In this document: positions 24,843 to 33,316 of the stretch, one piece after another
How positions within the stretch are numbered: the stretch's first letter is position 1
How the letters are laid out: each line of letters begins with the position of its first letter
Source: Pseudomonadota bacterium
Lineage (GTDB): Bacteria; Pseudomonadota; Alphaproteobacteria; Caulobacterales; Caulobacteraceae
Direction: 5' to 3'
NCBI GenBank assembly: GCA_020161365.1
Contig: JAIUNU010000004.1
Location: 1-64,000 of the forward strand
Length of the DNA: 64,000 nt
Translations under genes and position numbers: made by a program
The notes under the pieces: model-generated
Seen by the model: the letters and a program-made list of their open reading frames with translations, nothing else
The model's database searches: none
Told to the model about the DNA's origin: nothing

Positions 24843-25358
24843 TCAGACTTCGCGGATCATCATGCGGAAGGCGGCCTTGAAGACCGCGCCGACGGCGGCC
24901 GCCCCGGAGCGGCTGACCACGATCTCCACCTTGGGATCGCCCGATACAGCCATCATGCAGGCGCCGCTGGAAACGCAGCCAGCGTCTGAGCCGATGGTGA
25001 TGAGTTTCTTAGACTTGGCGGCGGCGCCGACGTTGACGCCCTTGGTCACGTAAAGGGCAGCCACGCCCGAGGCCCCGCCCACGTCGCCAGCCTCAATCGC
25101 CTTGCCGGTCAGCGTAACCGCGCCGGCGTTCATGCCACCGCCGATCGCGGCCATTACCGCGTTCTTCTCGGCGACCGATGCTGGCTTTGACGGATCGAAG
25201 ACTACGCCCAACACGGCGCGGCCCGATGGCCCGTTCTCAAGGAAAGTGAGGGCTCGCCCGGCGATCAGCACATCCTTGGCTGCATCCGCATGCGCCGCCG
25301 GCGCCGCGAGCATCATCAGGGTTATGGCGACGAGGCCCGCCTTGTTTCGGTTCGACAT
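24843..25358 (-). CDS. YfiR-like (DUF4154) periplasmic protein
   Basis: A 171-residue exported protein with a signal peptide ending AAPAAHA. The C-terminal part (SSGACMMAVSGDPKVEIVVS and AFRMMIREV) resembles the end of YfiR/DUF4154 proteins, where a disulphide-bonded Cys and the EI.VSR..A block are typical. YfiR-type proteins repress a partner diguanylate cyclase in the periplasm. Here no cyclase gene is nearby, but the adjacent TonB receptor is of the kind commonly paired with YfiR proteins. The second ATG is chosen because AGGGG lies nine bases before it; the first ATG (25367) touches that site. The family assignment is moderate. Confidence 0.6.
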   Translation of the reverse strand: MSNRNKAGLVAITLMMLAAPAAHADAAKDVLIAGRALTFLENGPSGRAVLGVVFDPSKPASVAEKNAVMAAIGGGMNAGAVTLTGKAIEAGDVGGASGVAALYVTKGVNVGAAAKSKKLITIGSDAGCVSSGACMMAVSGDPKVEIVVSRSGAAAVGAVFKAAFRMMIREV

Positions 25359-25367
25359 TCTGTTCAT

Positions 25368-25780
25368 CCCCTGCCCGGTTTCTGCCGAGCTTTCGTTCGC
25401 GCAGGAGATGGTCAGCGGGCGTAAACAAGAAGTAACCGTATGAAATTGAACGTCGTTCTACATTTCGATTTTCATGTATTAATTCGGCACGACGCGGGCC
25501 ATACTTTTGATTATTATAGTCTCTACGAAATAGAGAATTTATCCGTAGGACACTTAATTCAAGAAAATGAGCTCTTATTGATATGTTAGATTAATTGATA
25601 ATATTTCGGACGACAGGTTTATATTTTCTATAAAGGAAAGGTATGGCCTAAACATCATCGGTATGGCCGTGAATTTTGAACGACTGGGCCGTGGACAATG
25701 CTGCTCTCGGCCACATTGTCGCACCCGCGCTTCAGCGCCCTCAGTTTGAGTTTTAAGGCGCCGTCATAGATCGAAAGCGC
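25368..25780. other. AT-rich gene-free region upstream of the YfiR-like/TonB pair
   Basis: No gene is seen. From about 25440 to 25690 base composition is strikingly AT-rich compared with the rest of the window. It holds a minus-strand TATAAT, an inverted repeat TCTCTA-5-TAGAGA and a direct repeat ATTGATA (25577 and 25594). The right part (25690-25780) returns to normal composition without recognisable features. Confidence 0.6.
25513..25536 (-). promoter_or_regulatory. Candidate promoter -10 with overlapping inverted repeat
   Basis: On the minus strand a perfect TATAAT (25518 down to 25513) lies directly next to the inverted repeat TCTCTA-CGAAA-TAGAGA (25520-25536), which falls where the promoter spacer should be. 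No strong -35 is visible, suggesting an activated or repressor-controlled promoter for the YfiR-like/TonB operon. About 155 bp of leader would precede the first gene. Confidence 0.4.
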
Positions 25781-26080
25781 CTAAGACTTGCCGAAATCCA
25801 TTCCGAGTGTCGGCCCGATCCCATCGGGGTGCTCGCCGAAGTAATTGCCCTGCGCGCGCTTGTGGGCCAGGGCTTCGAGCCGTGACCTGAGACCTGCGTC
25901 GAGCGCCAAGGTCGGGGCGTCCTCGGGATCGTCTTCCTCGCTCAACGGCACGGACGCGGCGATCACCTGCCTCAGCCGCTCGCCAAACCGCGCGTCCTCG
26001 GCGCCGCCGGGCTCGGGCGGATTGTCGAGGAACGCCATCAGTTCCTCGAAGGCGGTTTCATCATCGACGCGATCAGCCAT
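25781..26080 (-). CDS. Hypothetical acidic protein, 99 aa
   Basis: A soluble, acidic protein with no domain I recognise. The N-terminal helix ETAFEELMAFLDNPPEPGG and the C-terminal end HPDGIGPTLGMDFGKS look conserved-like. An excellent ribosome-binding site AAGGAG precedes the ATG, supporting a real gene. It stands between tRNA-Thr (76 bp upstream) and the AT-rich region, on the minus strand. It could be transcribed together with the tRNA, but no terminator or processing signal is obvious. Function unknown. Confidence 0.7.
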   Translation of the reverse strand: MADRVDDETAFEELMAFLDNPPEPGGAEDARFGERLRQVIAASVPLSEEDDPEDAPTLALDAGLRSRLEALAHKRAQGNYFGEHPDGIGPTLGMDFGKS

Positions 26081-26155
26081 GCGAATCTCCTTCGAGAGTC
26101 GAACGGCCCGCGCTCAGGCGAAGTTCCGATTTGAAGGAAGGGAAGGAGGAGAAAG

Positions 26156-26231
26156 TGGTGCCGCCTAGGTGACTCGAACACCTGACCTACGCATTACGAA
26201 TGCGCCGCTCTACCGGCTGAGCTAAGGCGGC
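26156..26231 (-). tRNA. tRNA-Thr (CGT anticodon)
   Basis: The reverse strand folds into a full cloverleaf: acceptor GCCGCCT/AGGCGGC, D-stem GCTC/GAGC, anticodon stem GCGCA/TGCGT with loop TTCGTAA, T-arm AGGTG-TTCGAGT-CACCT, discriminator A and an encoded CCA. The anticodon is CGU, which reads the threonine codon ACG. A37 after U36 makes it a substrate for the t6A modification made by TsaB/TsaD, both encoded in the window. It stands alone between hemY and a small unknown gene, with no integrase nearby. Confidence 0.97.
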
Positions 26232-26248
26232 CCACGGGCTTCGAAGCG

Positions 26249-26273
26249 GGCGCTCCGAAGCGAAGGGAGCGCC
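26249..26273 (-). terminator. Hairpin between hemY and tRNA-Thr
   Basis: GGCGCTCC (26249-26256) pairs with GGAGCGCC (26266-26273), overlapping the first base of the hemY stop. It lacks a T-run on the minus strand, so it may be a 3' processing or stabilising hairpin rather than a full terminator. Confidence 0.45.
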
Positions 26274-27808
26274 TATTTAGCGGCGCGCGAGCCGCTCGGC
26301 AAGCGCCGTCTTGCACCAGAATTGCGACGGGGCGCCGGACCGCTTTCCGGAGGCTCCGGAATCGGCGGCGCGTCGAACACGCCGGGGTCGTCGGGAATGG
26401 GCAGAAGAGCCCCGCCGGTCTCGGCCGCGCGGATGAAAGGCGTCGCTTCCACATAGGCCGAGGGCAGCTCGGGCAAGTCGTTCATGGTCCGCTCGCGCCG
26501 CTCGTGACGCGGATGGATCAACTGGCCGGTCTCGGCGTAGCTGACAGCCAGCCGCGCCCAGTCGTCGCGCTGATAGGCGAAGGCGAGGCCTTCGGGGTCC
26601 AGATCAGACCAGTCGGGCTCCTGCGGGGCGTCGACGCCGCGCGCGATCCAGGCCCGGGCCTCGTCGGCCTCGCCATTGGCGGCGGCGACGCGCGCCATCA
26701 GGCCGGCGAAACGCGCCGTCGGCGCAGACTGGTCCAAAAGGCGGGCGGCGGCGCGGGCGGCGACCGGGTCACCGCCAATCAGGGCGCTTTCAACGCGCAG
26801 CAGGCGGCTTTCCCGCGCTTCCGGCTTCATCGCGGCCAGGGCGGCCAGACGCTGAGCGCGGGCCTTAGGCAATTCGTTGGTCTTCAGGTCACGATAGGCC
26901 AGCCACAGGGCCGGATGCGGCTCGGCCTTCCAGGCCGTCTCGATCAGGCCGGCGGCCTTCGAGGTCTTGCCGTCCTCGGCCAGCAGGCGCGCGGCCATCA
27001 CCACGCCGGGCGCGAAGTCGGGCTTGAGCTTCGCGGCCTGGGTCGCAAAGTCGAGCGCCTGGGCGCGGGCCTTCGGATCCGGCGAGTCGACCAGGCTGGC
27101 GGCCGAGGCTGTGAGCAAGGCCGCGCGGCTGCGCTCGGCCACGACCGGCGAGACGATTTTCCGCTCCAGCGCGCCCTGGACCAGGTCCAAGGCGGCGGCC
27201 CAGTCACCCGCCTCCAAGCGAGCCTCCAGCAGCGATCGCCAGGCCCAACGCGCGGTCCGCGCCAGACCATAGGCGGTTTCGGCGTGACGGATCGCCGCCG
27301 GTCGGTCTCCATCGGCCTGGGCGGCCAGCATCAGGCCGCGCAGACCGGCCAGGCGCATCTCGGGAAAACCGAGCATCGCGTTGTAGGCGCTCTTGGCGCC
27401 GCCACGGTCGCCGGCGGTCTCGGCCGCCTGGGCGGCCAGCACCCGGACCAGGGCCGGCGCGTCCTCGGCCAGTTCGGACGACTTCTGCGCCAAGCGGCGG
27501 GCCTCCGAGCCATCCCCGGCCGCCACGGCGAGAAAGCCTCGCGAGAGGGCTTCGATCGCCTGCTTGCGCTTGGCCTCGGCGCGGACGCGAGCGGCGCGGC
27601 GCGGCGCCTCGACAATCCAGATGATCCCGCGCCAGAGCAGGGTGAACATCAAGGCCGAAAAGAGTGTCAGCAGGGCGGCGGCGGCGGCCGTCATCTCGAC
27701 CCGCCAGCCCATCCATTCCAGCGACGCGCGGCCCGGCTCTCCGGCTAGCGCCAGGGCGCCGACCGCGACGACGGCGACCAGGAAGAAGGCGATGGCGACC
27801 CGGGTCAT
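26273..27808 (-). CDS. hemY: HemY-like haem biosynthesis TPR protein
   Basis: A 511-residue inner-membrane protein with two N-terminal hydrophobic segments (about 5-22 and 39-63) and then a HemY_N region (RAARVRAEAKRKQAIEALSRG) and tetratricopeptide-like helices (GDRGGAKSAYNAML, LLEARLEAGDWAAALDLVQG). In enterobacteria HemY is the last gene of the hemCDXY operon and its exact role in haem synthesis is unresolved. This is not the protoporphyrinogen oxidase that shares the name. The C-terminal 60 residues are Pro/Arg-rich and probably disordered. Its ATG overlaps the stop of the upstream gene by four bases (ATGA), implying translational coupling. Confidence 0.9.
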   Translation of the reverse strand: MTRVAIAFFLVAVVAVGALALAGEPGRASLEWMGWRVEMTAAAAALLTLFSALMFTLLWRGIIWIVEAPRRAARVRAEAKRKQAIEALSRGFLAVAAGDGSEARRLAQKSSELAEDAPALVRVLAAQAAETAGDRGGAKSAYNAMLGFPEMRLAGLRGLMLAAQADGDRPAAIRHAETAYGLARTARWAWRSLLEARLEAGDWAAALDLVQGALERKIVSPVVAERSRAALLTASAASLVDSPDPKARAQALDFATQAAKLKPDFAPGVVMAARLLAEDGKTSKAAGLIETAWKAEPHPALWLAYRDLKTNELPKARAQRLAALAAMKPEARESRLLRVESALIGGDPVAARAAARLLDQSAPTARFAGLMARVAAANGEADEARAWIARGVDAPQEPDWSDLDPEGLAFAYQRDDWARLAVSYAETGQLIHPRHERRERTMNDLPELPSAYVEATPFIRAAETGGALLPIPDDPGVFDAPPIPEPPESGPAPRRNSGARRRLPSGSRAAK

Positions 27809-28716
27809 GGCGCGACCGGAGCAGCGGCGCGCGAAACCCGCGAGAGCTCGGCCAGGGCGTCGGCGCGTACGGCCGACACGTGACGGTCGATCTCGATGCG
27901 ACGATTGGCGGCGACGAACCAGGGCGCCAGCACCTCGCGGGCCGAGTCGTTCAGCGGGTCGAGCGCCGCGACCGCGCCTTCCACATCCCCCTCGTCCAGC
28001 AGCGCCTGGGCCTTGGCCAGAAGCGCGTCGGGCGTAGACCCCTTGGTCGAGCCCACGTGGCGGATCGAGACGATGCTGGAGAGGGCGTAGCGGACCCGTG
28101 AAAAGAGATCGGCGTCCGCTCCGGGGCTGCGCGAGGCGCTCGCGGCCCGGCCAGCAAGGTTGCCGAACTGGGTGGTGAGGCCCGCGCGGGTCGGCGCGCC
28201 CGTGCGCGACAACGGCTCCAGAGCGCGAAGATCCGGAGAGCCGGGCAGAGCCCGCTCCAGCGCCAGAAGCTCCGGCCCGAACGGGCGCGAGGTTTCCGCC
28301 GCCTCGGCCAGGGTCGCGACAGACAGCGCGGCGATGGCCGCGTCGGCGACGGTCTTCTGGCTGGCTTCCAGCGCGGTGATTCGCGCAGCGAGCCGCTCGT
28401 CCGGCAGGGTCGAAGCCGGGGGCGGGACGGCGCCGCCCTCCAGGGGAAGGGGCGAGCCCGGCGCCACGCGCTCGGCGATCGGTTGCGGGCTGGGGGAGGC
28501 CGAGATCGCGCTATCGCCCGCCTTGGGTCGCGGCGAGAACAATGACGGTCCAAACCAGGCGACGCCGGCGCCCAAAGCGACACAGACCAGGCAGAGGAAG
28601 AGCCAGGCCCAGACGCCCGGCCCCATCACCCGGCGACGGGCGTAGAGCGCCGGATCGCTGGGCGCGGCGATTTCAGCGGGATCGACATCGGCGTTCATGG
28701 CCCATTCGTGCCCCAC
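27805..28716 (-). CDS. COG4223/mitofilin-like membrane protein (HemX position)
   Basis: A 303-residue protein with one transmembrane helix (VWAWLFLCLVCVALGAGVAW, about residues 34-53), a Pro-rich linker and a long helical, probably coiled-coil C-terminal part extending to LDPLNDSAREVLAPWFVAA. This arrangement matches the alphaproteobacterial COG4223 proteins that lie between hemD and hemY and are distantly related to mitofilin/Mic60; they take the position of HemX in enterobacteria. The function is not established. The start could be the first ATG or the in-frame ATG six codons later (28698). It overlaps hemY by four bases. Confidence 0.75.
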   Translation of the reverse strand: MGHEWAMNADVDPAEIAAPSDPALYARRRVMGPGVWAWLFLCLVCVALGAGVAWFGPSLFSPRPKAGDSAISASPSPQPIAERVAPGSPLPLEGGAVPPPASTLPDERLAARITALEASQKTVADAAIAALSVATLAEAAETSRPFGPELLALERALPGSPDLRALEPLSRTGAPTRAGLTTQFGNLAGRAASASRSPGADADLFSRVRYALSSIVSIRHVGSTKGSTPDALLAKAQALLDEGDVEGAVAALDPLNDSAREVLAPWFVAANRRIEIDRHVSAVRADALAELSRVSRAAAPVAP

Positions 28717-28741
28717 ACCGCCGCGTCGCGCAACGCCGCGC

Positions 28742-29431
28742 TCAAGCTCCCAGCAGGTTGAGCAGCGTGGATTCGTCCGGGCGCGGCGCGAACGCCACAG
28801 AACCGGGTTCGGCGACCACCATCAGCGGCGCGGCGACGGCTGGCGAGAGACAGAGCAGGCGGAGTTCCTGATGGGATGGTCGCCCCTCCAGAATCCGGGC
28901 CAGGGCGCGCGCCGCTCGGGGTGAATGGACCAGAACCGTCAAGGGCGCATCGAGCAACCCCAGAGTGGCCCTCGTCGGCGCCCGCGCCACCGTCGCATAG
29001 ACCGCCACGCCTCGCGCCTCGACACCCTGCGCCTGCAAGCCGGCGACAAGATCCCCGGCCGGCGTTTCGGCGCCCGCCCACAGCACCGGCCCGGGCCTGG
29101 CTTCGGCGATCAGTCGCTCCAGAGCCGCGACATCGCCGTCGGCGCTAAGGGGCGCGGCGAAGCCTGCCTCCCGGGCGGCCCTGGCGGTGGCCTCGCCGAC
29201 CGTGAAGACCGGCAAGTCGCGCCGCGCGGAGCACCGGGCGAAGCCTTCGACGCCATTGGCGCTGGTGAAGGCCAGGGCGGCGACGCCGGACAAGTCGATC
29301 GTCGCGGCGAGCGGTATGACCTCCAGCAGCGGGTCGACAACGGGCGAGAAGCCCAGCGCGGCCACCCGCTCGGCGGTCGCCGCAGCGCCGGGCTGAGCGC
29401 GGGTGATCCAGACCGGCGCGCCCGAGCTCAA
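28742..29431 (-). CDS. hemD: Uroporphyrinogen-III synthase
   Basis: Closes and rearranges hydroxymethylbilane into uroporphyrinogen III, the branch point to haem, sirohaem and corrinoids. The 229 residues have the two-domain HemD layout: VWITRAQPGAAATAERVAALG at the N-terminus, LAFTSANGVEGFAR (family block with the Ser/Asn pair) and VLVHSPRAARALARIL near the C-terminus. HemD sequences diverge widely, so position in the cluster supports the call. The start is TTG, four bases after the hemC stop; a better ATG is not available. Confidence 0.88.
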   Translation of the reverse strand: MSSGAPVWITRAQPGAAATAERVAALGFSPVVDPLLEVIPLAATIDLSGVAALAFTSANGVEGFARCSARRDLPVFTVGEATARAAREAGFAAPLSADGDVAALERLIAEARPGPVLWAGAETPAGDLVAGLQAQGVEARGVAVYATVARAPTRATLGLLDAPLTVLVHSPRAARALARILEGRPSHQELRLLCLSPAVAAPLMVVAEPGSVAFAPRPDESTLLNLLGA

Positions 29432-29435
29432 GCGT

Positions 29436-30404
29436 CTATTCCGGCAGGACGATGGCGTCGCCGCCGGCCGCGCGGACTTCCGCGCCGAGCTTCAAGCCGA
29501 ACGCGTGGGATTCGCCCATGTCGTCGGCGCCCGTCAGAACGATCTGGTCTTCCCGCCGGAAACGCCGGGCGCCGTCGGGAGTCAGGGCCTCGACGATCAT
29601 CGAAAGGTTGGCGCCGTCCAGGATCGCGCGAGCGCCGATGGCGGTGCGGCACGAGCCCTCCAGCGCCAGCAGCGCGCCGCGCTCGGCGGCCACGGCGATC
29701 GTGGTCTGGCGGCAGCGGACGGCGTCCAGCCAGGGCGCGCCCACATCCTCGGCGCGGGTCTCGATGACCAGAGCGCCCTGGCCCGGCGCAGGCGGACAGG
29801 CGTCGGGATCGAGCCAGCTCTTGGTCAAATGGCCAAGGCCCAGGCGGTTGAGGCCCGATTGGGCCAGCAGGATGGCGTCGGCCTCGCCGCGCTCCAGCTT
29901 GGCCAGGCGCGTATCGACATTGCCGCGTAGCATGACGATCTCGAGATCGGGCCGCACGTGCAGGGCCTGGGCCTGCCGACGCAGGGATGCGGTGCCCAGG
30001 CGCGCGCCCTTCGGCAGATCTTCCAGCCTTTCGCAGACATGGCTGATGAAGGCGTCGCGCGGGTCTTCACGTTCCGGCGTCGCGGCCAGGACCAGACCCG
30101 GCGGCAGTTCGGCCGGCATGTCCTTCAGCGAATGGACGGCGCAATCGATGCGGCCGTCCAGCAGCGCCTCCTCGATCTCCTTGGTGAAGAGGCCCTTGCC
30201 GCCGATCTCCATCAGGCGGCGGTCCTGGATGCGGTCGCCGCTGGTGACGATCGGGATCAGCGGGGCGGCGGCCTCGATCTCTTCCCGGCTCGCCCCGGCT
30301 GGGACGCCGAGCGCCTGGGCGATCCGCGCCTGCATGAGGCCCGATTGGGCCAGGGACAGCTTGGAGCCACGGGCGCCGATGCGGATGGGAGGTTGCCGGG
30401 ACAC
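29436..30404 (-). CDS. hemC: Porphobilinogen deaminase (hydroxymethylbilane synthase)
   Basis: Joins four porphobilinogen molecules into hydroxymethylbilane. The 322-residue protein has [16 protein letters not shown] at the N-terminus, [20 protein letters not shown] with the catalytic region, [17 protein letters not shown] for substrate binding, and [11 protein letters not shown] with the Cys that carries the dipyrromethane cofactor. Translation starts at GTG (30404). It heads the minus-strand run hemC-hemD-COG4223-hemY and diverges from tsaD with 72 bp between starts, a compact two-way promoter region. Confidence 0.97.
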   Translation of the reverse strand: MSRQPPIRIGARGSKLSLAQSGLMQARIAQALGVPAGASREEIEAAAPLIPIVTSGDRIQDRRLMEIGGKGLFTKEIEEALLDGRIDCAVHSLKDMPAELPPGLVLAATPEREDPRDAFISHVCERLEDLPKGARLGTASLRRQAQALHVRPDLEIVMLRGNVDTRLAKLERGEADAILLAQSGLNRLGLGHLTKSWLDPDACPPAPGQGALVIETRAEDVGAPWLDAVRCRQTTIAVAAERGALLALEGSCRTAIGARAILDGANLSMIVEALTPDGARRFRREDQIVLTGADDMGESHAFGLKLGAEVRAAGGDAIVLPE

Positions 30405-30476
30405 GGTCTGAACGTTACCTGCGGAGACGAATTCTGTTCTTCGCTGCTACAGGAGCGGCGGAAAGCCCGCAACCTG

Positions 30477-31580
30477 ATGACATCCCCTAAGCAATCCGAC
30501 CTTCTGATCCTCGGCCTTGAGACCAGCTGCGATGAAACCGCGGCCTCGGTCGTGCGCCGCGCGGCGGATGGAACGGTGACGGTGCTGTCGTCGGTGATCG
30601 GCACCCAGTTCGAGAAGCACGCCCCGTTCGGCGGCGTGGTTCCGGAGATCGCCGCCCGGGCGCACGTGGAGTCTATCGACGCCATCGCCGCCGAGGCCGT
30701 GCGGGCCTCGGGCGTCGGGTTCGAGGCGCTGGACGGCGTCGCCGCCACCGCGGGGCCGGGCCTGGTGGGCGGCGTCATGGTGGGCCTGGCGTTCGGCAAG
30801 GCGGTTTCCCTGGCGCGCGGCGTGCCGCTGGTGGCGGTGAACCATCTCGAAGGCCATGCCGTCTCGGCCCGTCTCGGCGCCGACATCGCCTATCCGTTCC
30901 TGCTATTGCTGGTGTCCGGCGGCCATTGTCAGCTTTTGGAAGTATCGGGCGTCGGCGCGTGTCGCCGCCTCGGCACCACCATCGACGACGCGGCGGGCGA
31001 GGCCTTCGACAAGATCGCCAAGAGCCTGGGTTTGCCCTATCCGGGCGGACCGGCTCTGGAAAAGCTGGCGGTAGGCGGCGATCCGACCCGCTACGCCCTG
31101 CCCCGCGCCCTGCTCGGCCGTAAGGACTGCGACTTTTCCTTCTCGGGTCTGAAGACGGCGGCGGCGCGGATCGCCGAGACCCTGACCACCGACGACGAGC
31201 GCCGCGATCTGGCCGCCGGCGTCCAGGCCGCCATCGCCCGCCAACTGTCGGAGCGGGTCGATCGGGCGATGAAGCTCTATAAGGGCAGTCACGGTCAGGA
31301 CGATCTGCGCTTCGTCGTCGCCGGCGGTGTGGCGGCTAACGGCGCGGTGCGGGCGGCGCTGCTGGCCGACTGCGAGAAGAACGGCTTCTCGTTCGCCGCC
31401 CCGCCGCTGGCCTACTGCACCGACAACGCCGCGATGATCGCCCTGGCGGGGGCCGAGCGACTGGCGCTCGGCATGTCCGACGATCTGGACGCCGTCGCCC
31501 GTCCGCGGTGGCCGCTGGACGAGGCGGCGGCCCTGGCCAATCCCGCCAACGCCTACGGACGCAAGGGAGCCAAGGCATGA
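30477..31580 (+). CDS. tsaD: tRNA threonylcarbamoyladenosine (t6A) synthase subunit TsaD
   Basis: TsaD transfers the threonylcarbamoyl group to A37 of ANN-decoding tRNAs, together with TsaB and TsaE. Its 367 residues show [26 protein letters not shown] (metal ligands, about residue 123), [27 protein letters not shown] and [17 protein letters not shown]. Position 30477 is chosen because it gives the normal N-terminus; upstream frame extensions run through the hemC start region. The end overlaps gpsA by ATGA. TsaB is encoded about 12 kb away at 42525. Confidence 0.97.
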   Translation: MTSPKQSDLLILGLETSCDETAASVVRRAADGTVTVLSSVIGTQFEKHAPFGGVVPEIAARAHVESIDAIAAEAVRASGVGFEALDGVAATAGPGLVGGVMVGLAFGKAVSLARGVPLVAVNHLEGHAVSARLGADIAYPFLLLLVSGGHCQLLEVSGVGACRRLGTTIDDAAGEAFDKIAKSLGLPYPGGPALEKLAVGGDPTRYALPRALLGRKDCDFSFSGLKTAAARIAETLTTDDERRDLAAGVQAAIARQLSERVDRAMKLYKGSHGQDDLRFVVAGGVAANGAVRAALLADCEKNGFSFAAPPLAYCTDNAAMIALAGAERLALGMSDDLDAVARPRWPLDEAAALANPANAYGRKGAKA

Positions 31581-32587
31581 CCTCCAAGCCCATGACCTTT
31601 GAGACAGTCGGCGTGATCGGCGCCGGGGCCTGGGGCACGGCCCTGGCCCAGGTGGCGGCCCGGGCCGGCCTTGCGGTAACGCTGCAGGCGCGCGAGCCGG
31701 AGGTTGTGGCCTCCGTGAACGCCACTCATGAAAACGCCGTGTTCTTGCCCGGCGTCGCGCTGGTGCCCGGCGTCAGGGCGGTCGCCGACCTGGCGGACCT
31801 GGCCGACTGCGACCTGATCCTGGCGGTCGCCCCCGCCCAGCACCTGCGCGCGGCCCTGACCGCCTTCGCTCCGTATCGCAAGGCTACCGCGCCGGTCGTT
31901 CTGTGCTCCAAGGGCGTCGAGCAGGGTTCGTTGAAACTGATGACCGAGGTGGCGGCCGAAGCCCTGCCCGGCGCGCCGATCGCCGTGCTGTCGGGCCCGA
32001 GCTTCGCGGGCGAGGTGGCCCGCAACCTGCCCGCCGCCGTCACCCTGGCCTGCGAGGACGAGGCCCTGGGTCGCGCCATCGCCGAAGCGATCGCCATCCC
32101 GACCTTCCGTCCCTATACGGCGAGCGACCTGATCGGGGCCGAAGCCGGGGGCGCGGTGAAGAACGTCCTGGCCATCGCCTGCGGCATCGTCGAGGGCAAG
32201 GGCCTGGGCCGCAACGCCCACGCCACGGTGATCACCCGCGGCTTCGCGGAGCTGACGCGTCTGGCCGTGGCGCTGGGCGCGCGCCCGGAGACCCTGGCCG
32301 GCCTCTGCGGCCTGGGCGACCTGGTCCTCACCTGCTCCAGCCCGCAGTCGCGCAACATGAGCGTCGGCCTGGCGCTCGGCCAGGGCCTGACCCTGGAACA
32401 GGCGCTCGCCGGCAAGGTCTCGGTCGCCGAGGGCGTGGCCTCCGCCCCCGCCGTGCGCGCCCTGGCCCGCAAGGTCGGGGTCGAGGCCCCGATCTGCGAA
32501 GCCGTCGCGGCGATCCTGGCGGGCGAAGTCGCGGTCGACGGCGCCATCGCCGGCTTGCTCTCGCGCCCCCTCAAATCCGAAGCCTGA
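31577..32587 (+). CDS. gpsA: Glycerol-3-phosphate dehydrogenase [NAD(P)+]
   Basis: Reduces dihydroxyacetone phosphate to sn-glycerol 3-phosphate for phospholipid synthesis; cytoplasmic. The 336 residues have the Rossmann motif [47 protein letters not shown], the catalytic-lysine block [16 protein letters not shown] and [16 protein letters not shown]. The ATG overlaps the tsaD stop (ATGA), a common alphaproteobacterial pairing that implies coupled translation. A YciI-like gene starts 17 bp after the stop. Confidence 0.97.
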   Translation: MTSKPMTFETVGVIGAGAWGTALAQVAARAGLAVTLQAREPEVVASVNATHENAVFLPGVALVPGVRAVADLADLADCDLILAVAPAQHLRAALTAFAPYRKATAPVVLCSKGVEQGSLKLMTEVAAEALPGAPIAVLSGPSFAGEVARNLPAAVTLACEDEALGRAIAEAIAIPTFRPYTASDLIGAEAGGAVKNVLAIACGIVEGKGLGRNAHATVITRGFAELTRLAVALGARPETLAGLCGLGDLVLTCSSPQSRNMSVGLALGQGLTLEQALAGKVSVAEGVASAPAVRALARKVGVEAPICEAVAAILAGEVAVDGAIAGLLSRPLKSEA

Positions 32588-32604
32588 CCAGAAGGACCGC
32601 CCGC

Positions 32605-32886
32605 ATGGCCCTCTTCGCCATCATCTGCAAGGACAAGCCCGGCGCGCTGGAAACCCGCCTGGCCACCCGCCCTACCCACCTCGACTATCTGAACCAGTCG
32701 ACCGGCCTGAAGCTGGCCGGCGCGCTGCTGGGCGACGACGGCAATCCGATCGGCTCGCTGCTGATCGTCGAGGCCGAAGATCTGGCCGCCGCCCAGGCCC
32801 AGGCCGACAACGACCCCTTCACCGCCGCCGGGGTATTCGAAAGCGTCGAGGTCCGCCCCTGGCGCGTGGCGATCGGCGCGCTCTGA
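32605..32886 (+). CDS. YciI-like protein
   Basis: A 93-residue protein of the YciI/YCII (dimeric alpha-beta barrel) family: FAIICKDKPGALETRLATR, THLDYL and GSLLIVEAEDLAAAQA then NDPFTAAGVF and the closing block VRPWRVAIG. The family has a conserved His-Asp pair, seen here as HLDYL, and is often found fused to or beside other enzymes. Its reaction here is not known. GAAGGA precedes the ATG. It lies between gpsA (17 bp) and a Rieske protein (4 bp), so the three are likely one transcript. Confidence 0.88.
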   Translation: MALFAIICKDKPGALETRLATRPTHLDYLNQSTGLKLAGALLGDDGNPIGSLLIVEAEDLAAAQAQADNDPFTAAGVFESVEVRPWRVAIGAL

Positions 32887-32890
32887 GCCG

Positions 32891-33259
32891 TTGCGAGACG
32901 TCGAGGACAATCCCGCCCGCCCGCCGGCGGGGACCGTGCTCTGTGGCCTGGACGAGGTGGCTTCGCCCGGGTCGAAGGGCTTTCGCTGGCGCGAGGGCGA
33001 CGCGATGTTCGCCGGCTTCGTGGTCCGCAAGGGCGAGACCCTGGTCGGCTATGTCGACAGCTGTCCGCACGCTGGCTGGCCTCTGGCCGGTTTCGCCGGC
33101 CGCTACCTGACCCGCGACAACGACCTGATCCTGTGCGCGGGCCACGCGGCCCTGTTCCGCATCGAGGACGGCGGCTGCGTCGCAGGGCCCTGCCCGACCA
33201 GCGCCCGCCTGACGCCCTGGCCGGTCGCGGTCCGCGACGGACAGATCGTCACGGCCTGA
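32891..33259 (+). CDS. Rieske [2Fe-2S] domain protein
   Basis: A 122-residue single-domain Rieske ferredoxin-like protein. The cluster ligands are seen as CPHAGWPL (box 1) and CAGHAALF (box 2), about 20 residues apart, close to the spacing of NirD/ferredoxin-type Rieske proteins. No signal or membrane helix is present, so it is probably cytoplasmic and an electron carrier or redox subunit. The only plausible start is TTG at 32891, four bases after the YciI-like stop, and it implies translational coupling. Its partner oxygenase or reductase is not adjacent. Confidence 0.85.
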   Translation: MRDVEDNPARPPAGTVLCGLDEVASPGSKGFRWREGDAMFAGFVVRKGETLVGYVDSCPHAGWPLAGFAGRYLTRDNDLILCAGHAALFRIEDGGCVAGPCPTSARLTPWPVAVRDGQIVTA

Positions 33260-33316
33260 CCCTTCCTTAAGACCTTGGTCCTAGTCTCCCCCGCAACCGC
33301 TGGAGGAGCCGGGACC

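Noticed and set aside
24843-25367. Fur box in the AT-rich region controlling the TonB pair
   Set aside because: Segments such as ATTGATAATATT recall Fur sites, but no convincing full inverted 7-1-7 box is seen.
26156-26231. tRNA-Thr as an integration site
   Set aside because: No integrase, direct repeat of the tRNA end, or mobile gene is found on either side.
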